DNA from: Drosophila pseudoobscura
Taxonomy: Eukaryota > Arthropoda > Insecta > Diptera > Drosophilidae
Length of the DNA stretch: 64,000 nt
Assembly (NCBI RefSeq): GCF_009870125.1
Contig: NC_046683.1
Coordinates: forward strand, 20,221,001-20,285,000
Direction of reading: 5' to 3'
Both the position numbers and the translations under genes were made by a program. Below the pieces are notes generated by a model that searched no databases, was not told where the DNA came from, and was given only the letters and a program-made list of their open reading frames with translations. The first letter of the stretch is position 1, and each line of letters begins with the position of its first letter. Positions 11,425 to 21,191 of this stretch are shown one piece after another.

Positions 11425-11435
11425 GTACTGCAGGG
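11425..11435 (-). repeat. Right terminal inverted repeat (11 bp)
   Basis: GTACTGCAGGG, the exact reverse complement of 8826-8836. Confidence 0.85.
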
Positions 11436-11459
11436 AAAATCACCAATGGTGGCGACTCT

Positions 11460-12535
11460 CAGAGTGTAGCTTATTTAAGGCTAGATCTAGCTTATTTGAA
11501 AATGGAACAGCTTGAAAAATTATGAAAATGCTTTTAGCTTTAAATCTAGCCTTTTTTAATTTCACTTTGTTAATTTTTCCTTTTTATATCCTACATGTAT
11601 TTTTTGGTATTTTTTAAGGCAAATCGAACAAAAAGTATATTTGTAGTACATATTTTGGTGTATCATGGTATTTTAGAATTTATTTACGGTTTATTTTCGC
11701 TGAAAAGTTTCGGTCACACTACTATACAGAAACTTGCTTGGTGATCGTGAAATGTTTAAATGTGTAAAACATGCCAAAAACAGTTTACAAACAAAACTTT
11801 CGGGACTCGTGGACCAACTTTGACGAATTTAAGGAGGGGCTGCGCAAGGTACCTGCGGATCAGTCAAAAGCTTACTGCTGCTTTTGCAAATGCACATTTA
11901 CCTCCAAACTTTCCGACATACATACGTCAACATGCAGCAACGAAGAAGCACTTGGCGGCAATTGGAGGCATTGCCCAAAAGAATAAAATAAGCTTTATAA
12001 AAAAGGCTTTAAAACGGAGGAGCATGAGGTGGCATTATGCCTTTATGTTGCCGAGTACTCGGCCATTGCTCAAATAGACCCCCTTTCGCTTATGTGTGTG
12101 CAACAGTTCAGCGACTGCAAAGCTGCCGTCGGCATCAAATTAAAAAGGACTAAATGCACACAAGGACTCTGCACTTCAATGAAGATCTGCGCGCGGACAT
12201 TGGATCGTCCAAATTTAGTCTTATGCTGGATGAGTCCACTGACATAAGCGGGACAAAATTACTTTGTAAATATAAAATAAGTTATATACATTGGTGTGGG
12301 CAGTATTTATAGTATAAATCTTTAGGTGCCGTAATAAATTATTACAGCATAAAAAATGCAAGCATGGTAACAACTTTTTTGAGTTAAATTCCAAATATCT
12401 CCGGAGACGCAATTACTATCGCAGAAGCTGTTAAACTGGAGCTGCATAATTTAAATCTAAATATATCAAATATGATTGGGATTGGCACCGATAATGCAAG
12501 CGTCATGACAGGGGCCAAGAAGAGCGTGTACACAG
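11460..12535 (+). pseudogene. hAT-2 transposase, 5' half, interrupted by a retrotransposon
   Basis: Start of a second hAT copy, possibly from a CAGAGTG terminus at 11460. The frame at 11771 gives a BED-like finger (YCCFCKCTFTSKLSDIH...), after which the frame shifts to HAATKKHLAAIGG, completing the C2H2 pattern. Further on, in yet another frame, come FSLMLDESTDISG (about 12213-12253, first catalytic aspartate region) and GIGTDNASVMTGAKKSVYT (12478-12534, second aspartate in TDNA). Frameshifts show it is dead. The reading frame stops at the 4-bp duplication ACAG where the gypsy element entered and resumes at 21896. Confidence 0.8.
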
Positions 12536-13423
12536 TGTGACGCCCAGCGCCAGGAAGACCAAGCGCCGGCGCCACAAACACCAAAACAACATCACTAGAA
12601 ACACCAAGACAAGCCATGAAGATTAGAAAATAAGTATTAGTAGGATAAGTAGAACATAAGCGAAAAATACATGAAGACCTGCCACAGAAGAAAGAAATAT
12701 AAATAAACAAACAATACAAACAAACAACCACAGCTGACCGCCCCAAGTGTGACCATAACCCAAGCTCCAACGGGCACACTATCAGCCGGTCCGTACAAAC
12801 GCGTTAGGGCCCCCTCAGCACAACGCGCTAGGGACAGACTAGGCTAGGGAGCGCATTAAACCTCCGCCACCTTTCCTCTCCTCGGAGCGCATTAACCCTC
12901 CGCAACATTATTTCTCCTCGGAGCGCATTAACCCTCCGCAATATTATTCTCCTCGGAGGGCATTAACCCTCCGCAACATTCTCGGGCATTAACCCTCCGC
13001 AACATTATTTCTCCTCGGAGCGCATTAACCCTCCGCAACATTATTCTCCTCGGAGCGCATTAACCCTCCGACACATTATTTCTCCTCGGACGCATTAACC
13101 CTCCGCAACATTCTTCCCCGCGGAGCGCATTAGACCTCCGCCGATCCGACCAGACGACTACCCGGACCCGCACGCAACCATCCGCCACGTGCGGCCCACC
13201 CGAAGGACGACCCCGAAGGACGAGCCAGCAGAAAAACACCCGCGCAACTACCAAACTTTGTACCATTAAGAACAATAAAAATAACTCTATCTCTTCTATT
13301 ACCGATCCAAGCCCGCCTTATTCTTGAACCACGAGACTCTCTTTCAGCTACCACACCCAGAGATCAAACAAATTTCTGTGGAACCCGGCGCGACGAGCAT
13401 ACCCCGGCCGAAGCACCGTCACT
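12536..13423 (+). repeat. 5' LTR, 888 bp
   Basis: Starts TGTGACGCCC and ends GTCACT, next to the primer-binding site. Compared with the 3' LTR it has an expanded minisatellite, an extra GC-rich block at about 13140-13245, and lacks about 120 bp that in the 3' LTR hold the core promoter (junction near 12839-12851). Confidence 0.9.
12846..13139. repeat. LTR minisatellite, about 36-bp unit, about 9 copies
   Basis: Tandem units centred on GGAGCGCATTAACCCTCCG, with internal length variation. The 3' LTR has only about three units (21608-21712). The unit contains GGAG...CTCC arms that can pair. Confidence 0.85.
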
Positions 13424-13424
13424 G

Positions 13425-13441
13425 TGGCGCCCGAGAAGGTT
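13425..13441 (+). promoter_or_regulatory. Primer-binding site of the gypsy-type element
   Basis: TGGCGCCCGAGAAGG begins one base after the 5' LTR, where a tRNA 3' end primes minus-strand synthesis. TGGCGCC starts are common in gypsy-type elements. The tRNA was not identified. Confidence 0.65.
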
Positions 13442-13476
13442 GTGGTAGCATAAGAAGCATAATCGCAAAGGTCACG

Positions 13477-15039
13477 ATGGCAAAACAATGGATAAACCAA
13501 GCAACGAAACTGGTGTTACAAAACTATTGCGAGGAATTCGGGTTAGAGAAACTGGATGGACTAGAAACCCAAAAGAAACAACTACTACAATTTTCGGAGA
13601 GAACAGACCTCCCAATACATATTCGAGAGAGGCTAGAACAACTAGCAAACACCCAAACACGAGGGAAAAGCCCGAGAACCAAGAGCCAATGGCAACAGTC
13701 ACCAAAAGGAATACCACAAAAACCAACAATGGAAGAGAGCCAAGGGGAGACCAGGACAGGCAGGAAGAAATCCCTATTTCCAAAACAGATAAAGAAAGGA
13801 TCACCAGAAGCAGTAGCGACAATAGAAAAAATACGCAAGTGGGACCTGATCTTTACAGGAAAAGGAGGGCTGCTAGAATTCCTGAGCAGGATGGAGGAAT
13901 TAGCAGAAACCTACGGGGTAGAACCGGACCACCTCGTATTCGCAATGCCGATAATTCTGGAAGAAAGCGCACTAGACTGGTGGCACACAAAGCCAGCGCC
14001 AATCACATCATGGGATGCAAAGGTCGGACTAAAAGAGAACTTCATATCCCCCAGATACCAAGAGGAGCTTGCAAAACAAGTGGCAGAGCGAAAACAAGCG
14101 GAAACAGAACCAGTTCGAGACTATATCCAAGAAATAAGGAAGTTAATGAGGTTCGGAACCTACCCAGAGCAGGAAAAACTGGAAATAATATACCAGAACT
14201 GCCGGCTGCCGCTGAAACTATACGTGAAGAGGAGAGAATTCCAAACGCTGTCAGAATTCATGATCATCACAGAGGAATTCGAAAAAATTGAGACAGATGC
14301 AGGACTCTCCAAGGTTACAGGGCGCCAATGGAATTACCCACAAAACAACCAACCAGCTTGGCAAAGGACCCAATACCGACAAAGGAAATGTCAAAGATGT
14401 GACAACTATGGGCACGAGGCCCGAAAACCAGTTGAGCGGGACAACACACAACTAATATTTAACAAGAACCAGCTTTTAGGACGGGCCAGGATTGGATCAC
14501 AACTGATGGATGTAATCATCGATACAGGGGCAACAAGATGCATGATAAACGAAAGGGCCGCCGAAAAACTAAAAGAAGAAGGCATCGAAGGAGTGGAAAA
14601 CAGATTAATCCGTCTCGCGGATGGAAGCACTCGGAGAACAACACGGAGAATCCAACTAACAGTAGAACTAGGGGGAAAAGAGACCACCCAATCATTCCTA
14701 ATCATGACAGGGGTACCAGATACCCCCATACTAGGAATGGAATTTTTAAAGGATGCAGGCACATCAATAACGTGTGGAGAAGCCACAGTAAACTTCAACG
14801 GGGAACCAAACCCAAAGAGAAAGGAGGAAAGCGCAAGAAACTCAGTAACAGAGCCGACGGACGAAGAAATCGAAAAATGGATTAAAACGGAGGTACAAAA
14901 ATCCAACACGCTGGAAGGGGTGAGCAATGTTACGAAACATCGGATATTTCTGAAGGATGACAGACCAGTCAAGCAGAGGTATTACCCAAGAAACCCAGCG
15001 CAAATGGAAATCATCAACAAAGAGATCAGCACGATCTAA
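13477..15039 (+). CDS. Gag and protease of the gypsy-type element
   Basis: The first ATG after the primer site (13477) opens a 520-residue frame. The N-terminal third is polar. The middle (about residues 115-275) is a retrotransposon gag capsid-like region with WWHTKPAPITSW and RYQEELAKQVAERKQ. A zinc knuckle follows (CQRCDNYGHEARKP), but the last cysteine is replaced by proline, so it is incomplete. Further on, MDVIIDTGATRCMIN is the aspartic protease active site (DTG) and ILGMEFLKDAG its second conserved strand. The frame ends at 15039, just before the RT region, which continues in another frame without a stop-suppression context. A small indel near 15037 probably broke a once continuous gag-pol frame. 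Likely inactive. Confidence 0.75.
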   Translation: MAKQWINQATKLVLQNYCEEFGLEKLDGLETQKKQLLQFSERTDLPIHIRERLEQLANTQTRGKSPRTKSQWQQSPKGIPQKPTMEESQGETRTGRKKSLFPKQIKKGSPEAVATIEKIRKWDLIFTGKGGLLEFLSRMEELAETYGVEPDHLVFAMPIILEESALDWWHTKPAPITSWDAKVGLKENFISPRYQEELAKQVAERKQAETEPVRDYIQEIRKLMRFGTYPEQEKLEIIYQNCRLPLKLYVKRREFQTLSEFMIITEEFEKIETDAGLSKVTGRQWNYPQNNQPAWQRTQYRQRKCQRCDNYGHEARKPVERDNTQLIFNKNQLLGRARIGSQLMDVIIDTGATRCMINERAAEKLKEEGIEGVENRLIRLADGSTRRTTRRIQLTVELGGKETTQSFLIMTGVPDTPILGMEFLKDAGTSITCGEATVNFNGEPNPKRKEESARNSVTEPTDEEIEKWIKTEVQKSNTLEGVSNVTKHRIFLKDDRPVKQRYYPRNPAQMEIINKEISTI

Positions 15040-15493
15040 TAGAACCATCACACAGCCTATACAGCTCGCCGATTGTGCTCATAAAAAAGAAAACCGGAGA
15101 TTGGAGGGTCTGCGTGGATTACCGACTGTTAAACGAAAAAACAGAGAAGGATGCATACCCATTTCCACGGATGGACTTTATTCTAAATCAGCTTAAAGAG
15201 GCTAAATACATTAGCACGCTCGACTTAAAGTCAATACCCTGGAAAATCCCAATGGAAAAACAGAGCCGACACTACACAGCCTTTAAAGCTCCAGGGCGAG
15301 GATTGTACCAATGGAAGGTCATGCCATTCGGACTCACAACAGCACCTGCTACGTTCCAAAGAGCCCTAGACTCGGTAATCGGACCGGACATGGAACCATT
15401 CGCTTTCGCATACCTAGACGACATAATCGTAATTGGGCGGACGAAAGTTGAACACATGCAGAAACTAAAAACGGTATTCGAACGACTACGGAC
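15040..15493 (+). pseudogene. Reverse transcriptase, 5' part, split by hAT-3
   Basis: This frame encodes the fingers and palm of a gypsy RT: VLIKKKTGDWRVCVDYR, STLDLKS (first aspartate), KVMPFGLTTAPATFQRALD and the catalytic YLDD box (AYLDDIIVIG). The sequence is well preserved up to the target site CTACGGAC (15486-15493), where hAT-3 begins. The rest of pol resumes at 18568. The upstream frame break at about 15037 and the hAT insertion make it non-functional. Confidence 0.85.
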
Positions 15494-15635
15494 CAGGGAC
15501 CGTAAATAATCATTATTTTCTTTTTTTTTAATAACAAAATCTCTTATTTTTAATGGACCTAGAAAAACACTATTTACACCAAAATCTTTATTTTTGTACA
15601 ATCTCTGCATTGCCGCCATGATTTGTAAACTTTTG

Positions 15636-15888
15636 ATTTTTTACGATTTTCTTCACAGATAATCATTATTTTTGAGTAATTTGATAAAACTTAGGATTAA
15701 TCATTATTCTTGATCAAAAAAATAAAACTCAAAAATAATGATTATCAATGATTTTTATTTTTTTCGCTTAAAATAAAACTCAACAGGAATTTACGGCTTC
15801 TGTGTTAGAATGTTCGCCAATATTATTGCATATCCTTGTCAAAGGACCACAAAGCTACATCCTGCGCTAAAATTTTCTTTTTGAAAAT
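15636..15888 (+). repeat. Left long subterminal inverted repeat of hAT-3
   Basis: About 253 bp that pair with 18245-18500 in inverted orientation, with only a few mismatches. Includes several AATAATGATTATC-type motifs. Separated from the 12-bp terminal repeat by about 130 bp of poorly matched DNA. Confidence 0.85.
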
Positions 15889-16232
15889 AAATTTAAAAAA
15901 TAATAAATTAATATATTATATTAAATTTTATATATTATATTTCGCTCAAAATAAATCTCAGCATTTATTTGTGTTATTTATGTAAATATATATATTTGTA
16001 TTTATTTAAACTACGTTACTACTACATTTATGTATCAATAACAAATAAAAGATAAGGAAAGCTAGTTGCTCATAGTCGTACCTGAGAGGGGAAGAAGACT
16101 TACGAAGACTTACTTGCGCTTGACTACGCTCATGCAATTTATTTATCTATTTTTAGAATTGCTTATCTTAAGCCGCGAGTGTTAATGCATTGATACTTAG
16201 TTTTTGGAGATTATTCTTAGTCGCGTTTCAAG

Positions 16233-18194
16233 ATGGGTCGCAAACGTAATTGTATTCCGCGTAATTTTTTTACATTCCACGCGGAAAGTAATGTTTCTGA
16301 GTGTAAAATTTGCAAATTGACTTTGAGTGGAAATTTTGTGTGCAATCTAAAGCGGCACTTAGAAAAGGTGCACAAAGGCGAATATGAAACCTTGGCCGAA
16401 AACAAAAAAACCGAAGTGCCCGAAAAGAAAAAGAAGTTTTCGGGGGTAATGGGGCAAGATGATGTCAAGAATGCCTGTATTGACATGGTGACTGCCGCAA
16501 AACTTCCGTTTGCTGTACTTGACTCAAAAGGCTTTAAGGCGTTAACAGCTCACATATTTAGCGGCTTGGATATGCCCACTGTAACTTCCAGAAATATTAT
16601 GAGCTTAGTCGAGGAAAAGTACAGCCAAATTAAATGCGACATGGTCAAAACATTCAAAAACAGAATCCTCTGCCTTAAAATGGACATGGCCACACGATGC
16701 AATCGCGGAATTCTTGGGGTTAATGTCCAGTTCATCGATACCTGTGCAATATGTGTACAAACTTTAGGCCTGATAGAGCTGAAAAAATCGCACACATCCC
16801 AAAACCTCTGTACTGAAATACAGTCCATATTGCATGATTTTGGCATAGCGAAACAACAAATTTATAGCATCACCACAGATAATGGTCGAAACATGATCAA
16901 GACAGTGGAGCTACTAAATGTTTGCGAGGATGAAGATGATGACGAGCAAGAAAGTGCTGAGGATTTGGATGAAGAAGAGCTGCACAAGAATTTTAAAATT
17001 CATTCCATTAAGTCGATGAAATGTGCAGCACACACCCTTCAACTTGCTGTAAAGGATTTTTTACAACGCCTGGAATCGGTTGAGCTTATTGACAAAGCAC
17101 GACGAATTGTTAAGCTTTTAAGAACGCCGGCGTACAGGTAACTTTCTTGGACTCATATTAAAATATAAGCTCAGAGAAAAACCAAAAAATGTTTTTATGC
17201 AATGTCGTTTTTCTTTGTAATGTAGGTATTTAATAACTGAAGAGTTATTGCCCCAACCAGTTCTAGATGTTGCGACTCGTTGGAATTCAACGTACAAAAT
17301 GCTGAACAAGCTGCAACAATTCGAAGATTTTTGCGAAAGGCGCCTAAAAAGCTCATTAAAATTAACTGCAGCTGAGTGGAGTGACTTGAAGAGGCTTGTT
17401 AATACCCTGGAACCGGCATACCTTGCAACAATGAAATTACAAAGCACTCAATTATTCATGGGTGACTTTTACAAGCTATGGCTGGAGCTCAAGCTCACTG
17501 TGGCAGCAGCAAGTACTAGTGAAAGCCAAGCTTTGAGCCAGTGCATCCGTGACAGGGAGGAGAGCCTTTTGGGATGCGATGCAATCGTTTGCAGTATTTA
17601 CTTGGATCCACGGATAAGACGAGTATTGCTGCAGAACCCAATAAGCCTGATGCTCGCCAGAGCTCAGTTAAAGCAGCTTTTCTTGCAGCTTTTTAATTTG
17701 AAAGAACCCGTAAGTATTTATATCATTTATATACATATAACATAACATATTAAAAATTAATATTTCAGACTATTGCAATAGCACAGCCTTGCTCCAGCAG
17801 CTCAAGCGCCATAACTTCGTTCGGTACATCGCAAAACTCTAACACCTGCTCGCTATTGAACGAGTTTCTGCAAACTATTGAGGTAACTTCAGAAGACGAA
17901 ACTGAGGATGGAGAGCGAGCAGACCTCATCAAGAAAGGATATGCCGAAATTGACGACTATGCCCCAAAGCCAATTTGCTTGACCTCCAATATTATGGAGT
18001 ATTGGGAGGAGCATCGATACCGTTTTCCAAACTTATACCAGCTGGCCAAAGTGGTGCACTCAGTTCCTGCGACTCAAGTTAGTGTTGAGAGATCATTTTC
18101 GGCACTCAAAATGATGCTCACTGATCAGAGATGCAACCTCGCGGACGAATCATTGTCAAAATTACTTTTTGTAAAATTAAATAATACTTATTAA
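16233..18194 (+). CDS. hAT-3 transposase, three exons, apparently intact
   Basis: Predicted exons are 16233-17137, 17226-17709 and 17769-18194. Introns (GTAACT...TGTAG and GTAAGT...TTTCAG) keep one frame of 604 residues. Order of parts: a BED-type zinc finger at residues 24-47 (CKIC...HLEKVH); a helical N-terminal region; the first catalytic aspartate at about D151 (KMDMATRC); the second at about D216 (SITTDNGRN); an acidic insert at about 231-250; CAAHTLQLAV (264-273); the hAT tryptophan motif TRWNST near 320; and a C-terminal dimerisation domain at about 547-604 with the likely catalytic glutamate near E570 (VSVERSFSALK). This matches a complete ZBED-like hAT transposase, which cuts and pastes DNA at its own terminal repeats. 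No lesion was seen. Transcription would be internal to the element and independent of the gypsy host. Confidence 0.9.
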
Positions 18195-18244
18195 TTAAAC
18201 GTGTTTCCGACAACAAAACCAAAAATAACAAAAAAATTTTAATG

Positions 18245-18500
18245 TATTTTCAAAAAGAAAATTTTAGCGCAGGATGTAGCTTTGTGGTCCTTTGACAAGG
18301 ATATGCAATAATATTGGCGAACATTCTAACACAGAAGCCGTAAATTCCTGTTGAGTTTTATTTTAAGCGAAAAAAATAAAAATCATTGATAATCATTATT
18401 TTTGAGTTTTATTTTTTTTTATCAAGAATAATTATTAATCCTAAGTTCTATCAAATTACTCAAAAATAATGATTATCTGTGAAGAAAATCGTAAAAAATT
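18245..18500 (-). repeat. Right long subterminal inverted repeat of hAT-3
   Basis: Inverted partner of 15636-15888, with roughly 97 percent match where compared by eye. The arm begins about 50 bp after the transposase stop codon. Confidence 0.85.
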
Positions 18501-18567
18501 GAAATATGATCATTACCAAGTAATTTTTATTATATAACTTATAATGATTACGGTCCCTGCTACGGAC

Positions 18568-20926
18568 AGCAAACCTACGCATTAACGCAGCAAAATGTCA
18601 CTTTTTTCAAAAGAAACTTAAATACCTAGGACACATGGTGAGCGAGGAAGGAATACACACAGGCCCAGATAAAGTGGCGGCCATTAAAGAACTTACCGCA
18701 CCAACTACACTGAAACAGCTGCATAGTTTTTTGGGCCTGGCATCTTGGTACCGCAGATTCGTACCAGCGTACACCGAACGGGCAAAAGCTATACAAGACC
18801 TATTAAAAAAGGGGCAAAAATTTGAGTGGGGCGAAGTACAGGAGAACAGCTTCCAAGACCTAAAGCTGTGTCTAACGGAAGCACCAATATTAGCATGCCC
18901 GGACTTCAGAAAAACATTCATACTACAAACAGACGCAAGCGACTGCGGCCTAGGAGCGGTGTTGACCCAGGAAGATGCAGACGGAGAACATGTAATTTCC
19001 TACGCAAGCCGCAAGCTCAAAAGCGAGGAAACGAAATACTCCGCAACGGAAAAAGAATGCCTAGCCATCTACTGGGGTATACACAAGATGAGGATGTACC
19101 TAGAAGGCTACCAATTTATCGTAATTACGGATCACCTAGCCCTCAAATGGTTAAATTCCATCGAAAGCCCATCCGGACGAGTAGCAAGATGGGCATTGGG
19201 ACTGCAACCATTCTCATTCGAAATACGATATCGGAAAGGCAAGCTGAACGCAGTGGCGGACGGACTCTCCCGCTTACCACGCGAAGAAACCCGAATAGCA
19301 GAGGTCGTAGAATGCGCTTGGTATCAAAACAAATGGAACCAAGTAGAGGTGACACCAAAAGAAGCTACGGATTATACCATAAAACACGGAAGATTATACC
19401 GACACATACCAAGCCAAAACGACGAAGACGATCAAACCTGGAAACTGTGCGTTCCAAAACAAGAGCGACAGAGGGTACTAACCGAAAATCACACAAACCC
19501 AACAGCCGGACATCTCGGGATCAGACGCACGAAAATCAGAATAAGGCAGCGATACTTTTGGCCAGGGCCAAGCAGAGACGTAACACGATTTGTACGACCA
19601 TGCGAAAGCTGCCAAAAATTTAAGGTATCGCAACAAGCAGGGGCTGGCAAAATGCTGACCAAAATAGCAAACGCACCATGGGAAACAATATGCGTCGATT
19701 TCGTAGGACCACTCCCAAGATCACCGCACGGCAACACCGCACTAATCGTGTTTATCGATAAATTTTCGAAATGGGTGGAGGTCACACCGGCAAGAAGCGC
19801 AACGGCTGACGCATTCCTAAAGGCGTTCAGAGAAAAAATACTGGCGAGGGGAGGTGCACTAAAGCGAGTGATCTCAGACAACGGCGTACAATTTACAAGC
19901 AGAAAGACGAAACAGGTAATGAAAACGTGGGGCATCACCCAACAATTCACGGCACCATACACACCACAGGAAAACCCAACCGAACGAGCGAACCGAACAC
20001 AACCGATGATCGCACAATTCGCGGGAGGGAAACACAACAAATGGGACGAACAACTACCAGAACTAACCCTAGCGATAAATAGCAGCAAGTCAGAAGCAAC
20101 AGGGTTTAGTCCAGCATACCTGATATTCGGGAGAGAACTTAGATTACCGGGCAACCTATTCGACGAGGTAACACTAGGGTCAGGGTTCAACAATCAAACA
20201 AACCAAGAAAGCACCGACAAACGGAAACAAACAGAAACAATGGCCAGGCAAAACATGGAAGAAGCAGCAGCAAAACAAGCAAGACATTACAATTTGCGAA
20301 AGCGAGCATGGAAACCAAAAAAAGGGGACTTAGTATGGGTACGAACGCACCCACTATCGAAAAAAATCGACAAGACAACAGCGAAACTAGAACCGAAATA
20401 CACCGGTCCGTGTAAGGTACACGAACTTACCTCTCCAGTGATCATAACAGTACAAGATACGACAACGAACAAAAAACTAAGGGCACACGTCTCACAACTA
20501 AAACCAGCAAAAATAGAGGAAGCAAAAACAATAACGATGCCCTCTTTCTACCTTTTCAGACAGATGGAAAATAAAGAAGAGAAATTCCACATGTCGGCCC
20601 GGAAATGCAAAGAGAGGATGGCACAGGCCAGCCACAAAAACCCCCCCCCCCCACCAAGCTCACGGATGAAAGTATCAGGTACAAAGGTGTCAGCGCCCAG
20701 GAAAGCAGCAACAAACAAAACGATGGAAACCACGGCAGGACAACGCGAGACTCAAGGAGAACAAGTAGCAACGCACAATGAAGTAATCCCAACAAAAAAG
20801 AGGATCAGCTGGGCAAACCAAGCCAACCTACAGGAACAAACGGCACGAAGAATCAGCGAACAACAAGGCCCGGAACTTTCCTGGTCAAAACAATGGAAGA
20901 CGAAGAGTCCGACCGGGACGTGCTAG
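18568..20926 (+). pseudogene. pol 3' part: RT thumb, RNase H, integrase
   Basis: Continues the split pol. The frame runs through the RT connection (LGHMVSEEGIHTGPDK), RNase H (TDAS, EKE, TDH and ADGLSRLP residues), and an integrase zinc finger (H-H-C-C in ENHTNPTAGHLG...CESCQK). The integrase core has a DD35E set: VDFVGPL, SDNGVQFT and the glutamate in NPTERANRT. A C-terminal WVR...PKYTGPCKV segment resembles the GPY/F-type tail. A polar tail of about 130 residues with a proline run follows IN. A 129-residue frame overlapping the end (20893-21282) may be an out-of-frame remnant of that tail. This half is well preserved, but the gene as a whole is disrupted by hAT-3 and an upstream frameshift. 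Confidence 0.85.
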
Positions 20927-21174
20927 ACCTAAACCCCGAGCGGCCAACACCAGAACCGGAAACCCATCCAGAGAGGCACCATCCCGGGCGAATGGAATGT
21001 CCTGGAAAAATTCGAGCTAGTCAAAGCAAAACTCCACGACCGCCCAAAACACACTCAACGACGATTCAAACTATGAAACGAGAAACAGGAGGCGTGTTGG
21101 GTGAAGATCGGCCGAGCTGGAGATGTCCGCATAAGCGCATGGTTCCAAACAAAGTCAAGCGGCAACGCTCCACT

Positions 21175-21191
21175 GGGAAAGGAGGGGGGAG
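21175..21191 (+). promoter_or_regulatory. Polypurine tract
   Basis: Purine-only run GGGAAAGGAGGGGGGAG directly before the 3' LTR, the expected primer for plus-strand synthesis. Confidence 0.8.

Larger units (their letters stand above)
8826..11435 (+). mobile_element. 2.6-kb TIR element carrying a DUF4806-like gene
   Basis: The element is bounded by CCCTGCAGTAC at 8826-8836 and its exact reverse complement at 11425-11435, and the similarity extends to 14 bp with one mismatch. Inside are, in order: GATGAC-type palindromes near the left end, a 5' UTR exon with a consensus donor at 9141, an intron holding a hairpin and a MITE, a three-exon gene (10049-10916), a block of diverged tandem ATGATTTTT-type repeats, and a GATGAC-rich right end. 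A second truncated left end lies at 5249, which supports mobility. No target-site duplication is visible (left flank GTAGCCA, right flank AAAATCA). No known transposase is encoded, so the element is either non-autonomous with a captured gene or encodes an unrecognised transposition protein. Confidence 0.75.
15494..18559 (+). mobile_element. hAT-3: complete 3,066-bp hAT transposon
   Basis: Ends are CAGGGACCGTAA at 15494-15505 and its reverse complement at 18548-18559. The flanking 8-bp duplication CTACGGAC (15486-15493 and 18560-18567) is the hAT hallmark. Excising the element with one CTACGGAC restores the gypsy pol frame. It holds one three-exon transposase gene that appears intact, and long subterminal inverted repeats of about 255 bp. 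Candidate autonomous element. Confidence 0.95.

Noticed and set aside
8826..11435. Classifying the DUF4806 element as a piggyBac, hAT or P element
   Set aside because: CCCT starts recall piggyBac, but there is no TTAA target site. There is no 8-bp duplication and no matching transposase, so no superfamily is assigned.
13324..13476. N-terminal extension of the Gag frame into the 5' LTR
   Set aside because: This part lies inside the LTR and starts at a non-ATG codon. The ATG at 13477, after the primer-binding site, is the natural start.
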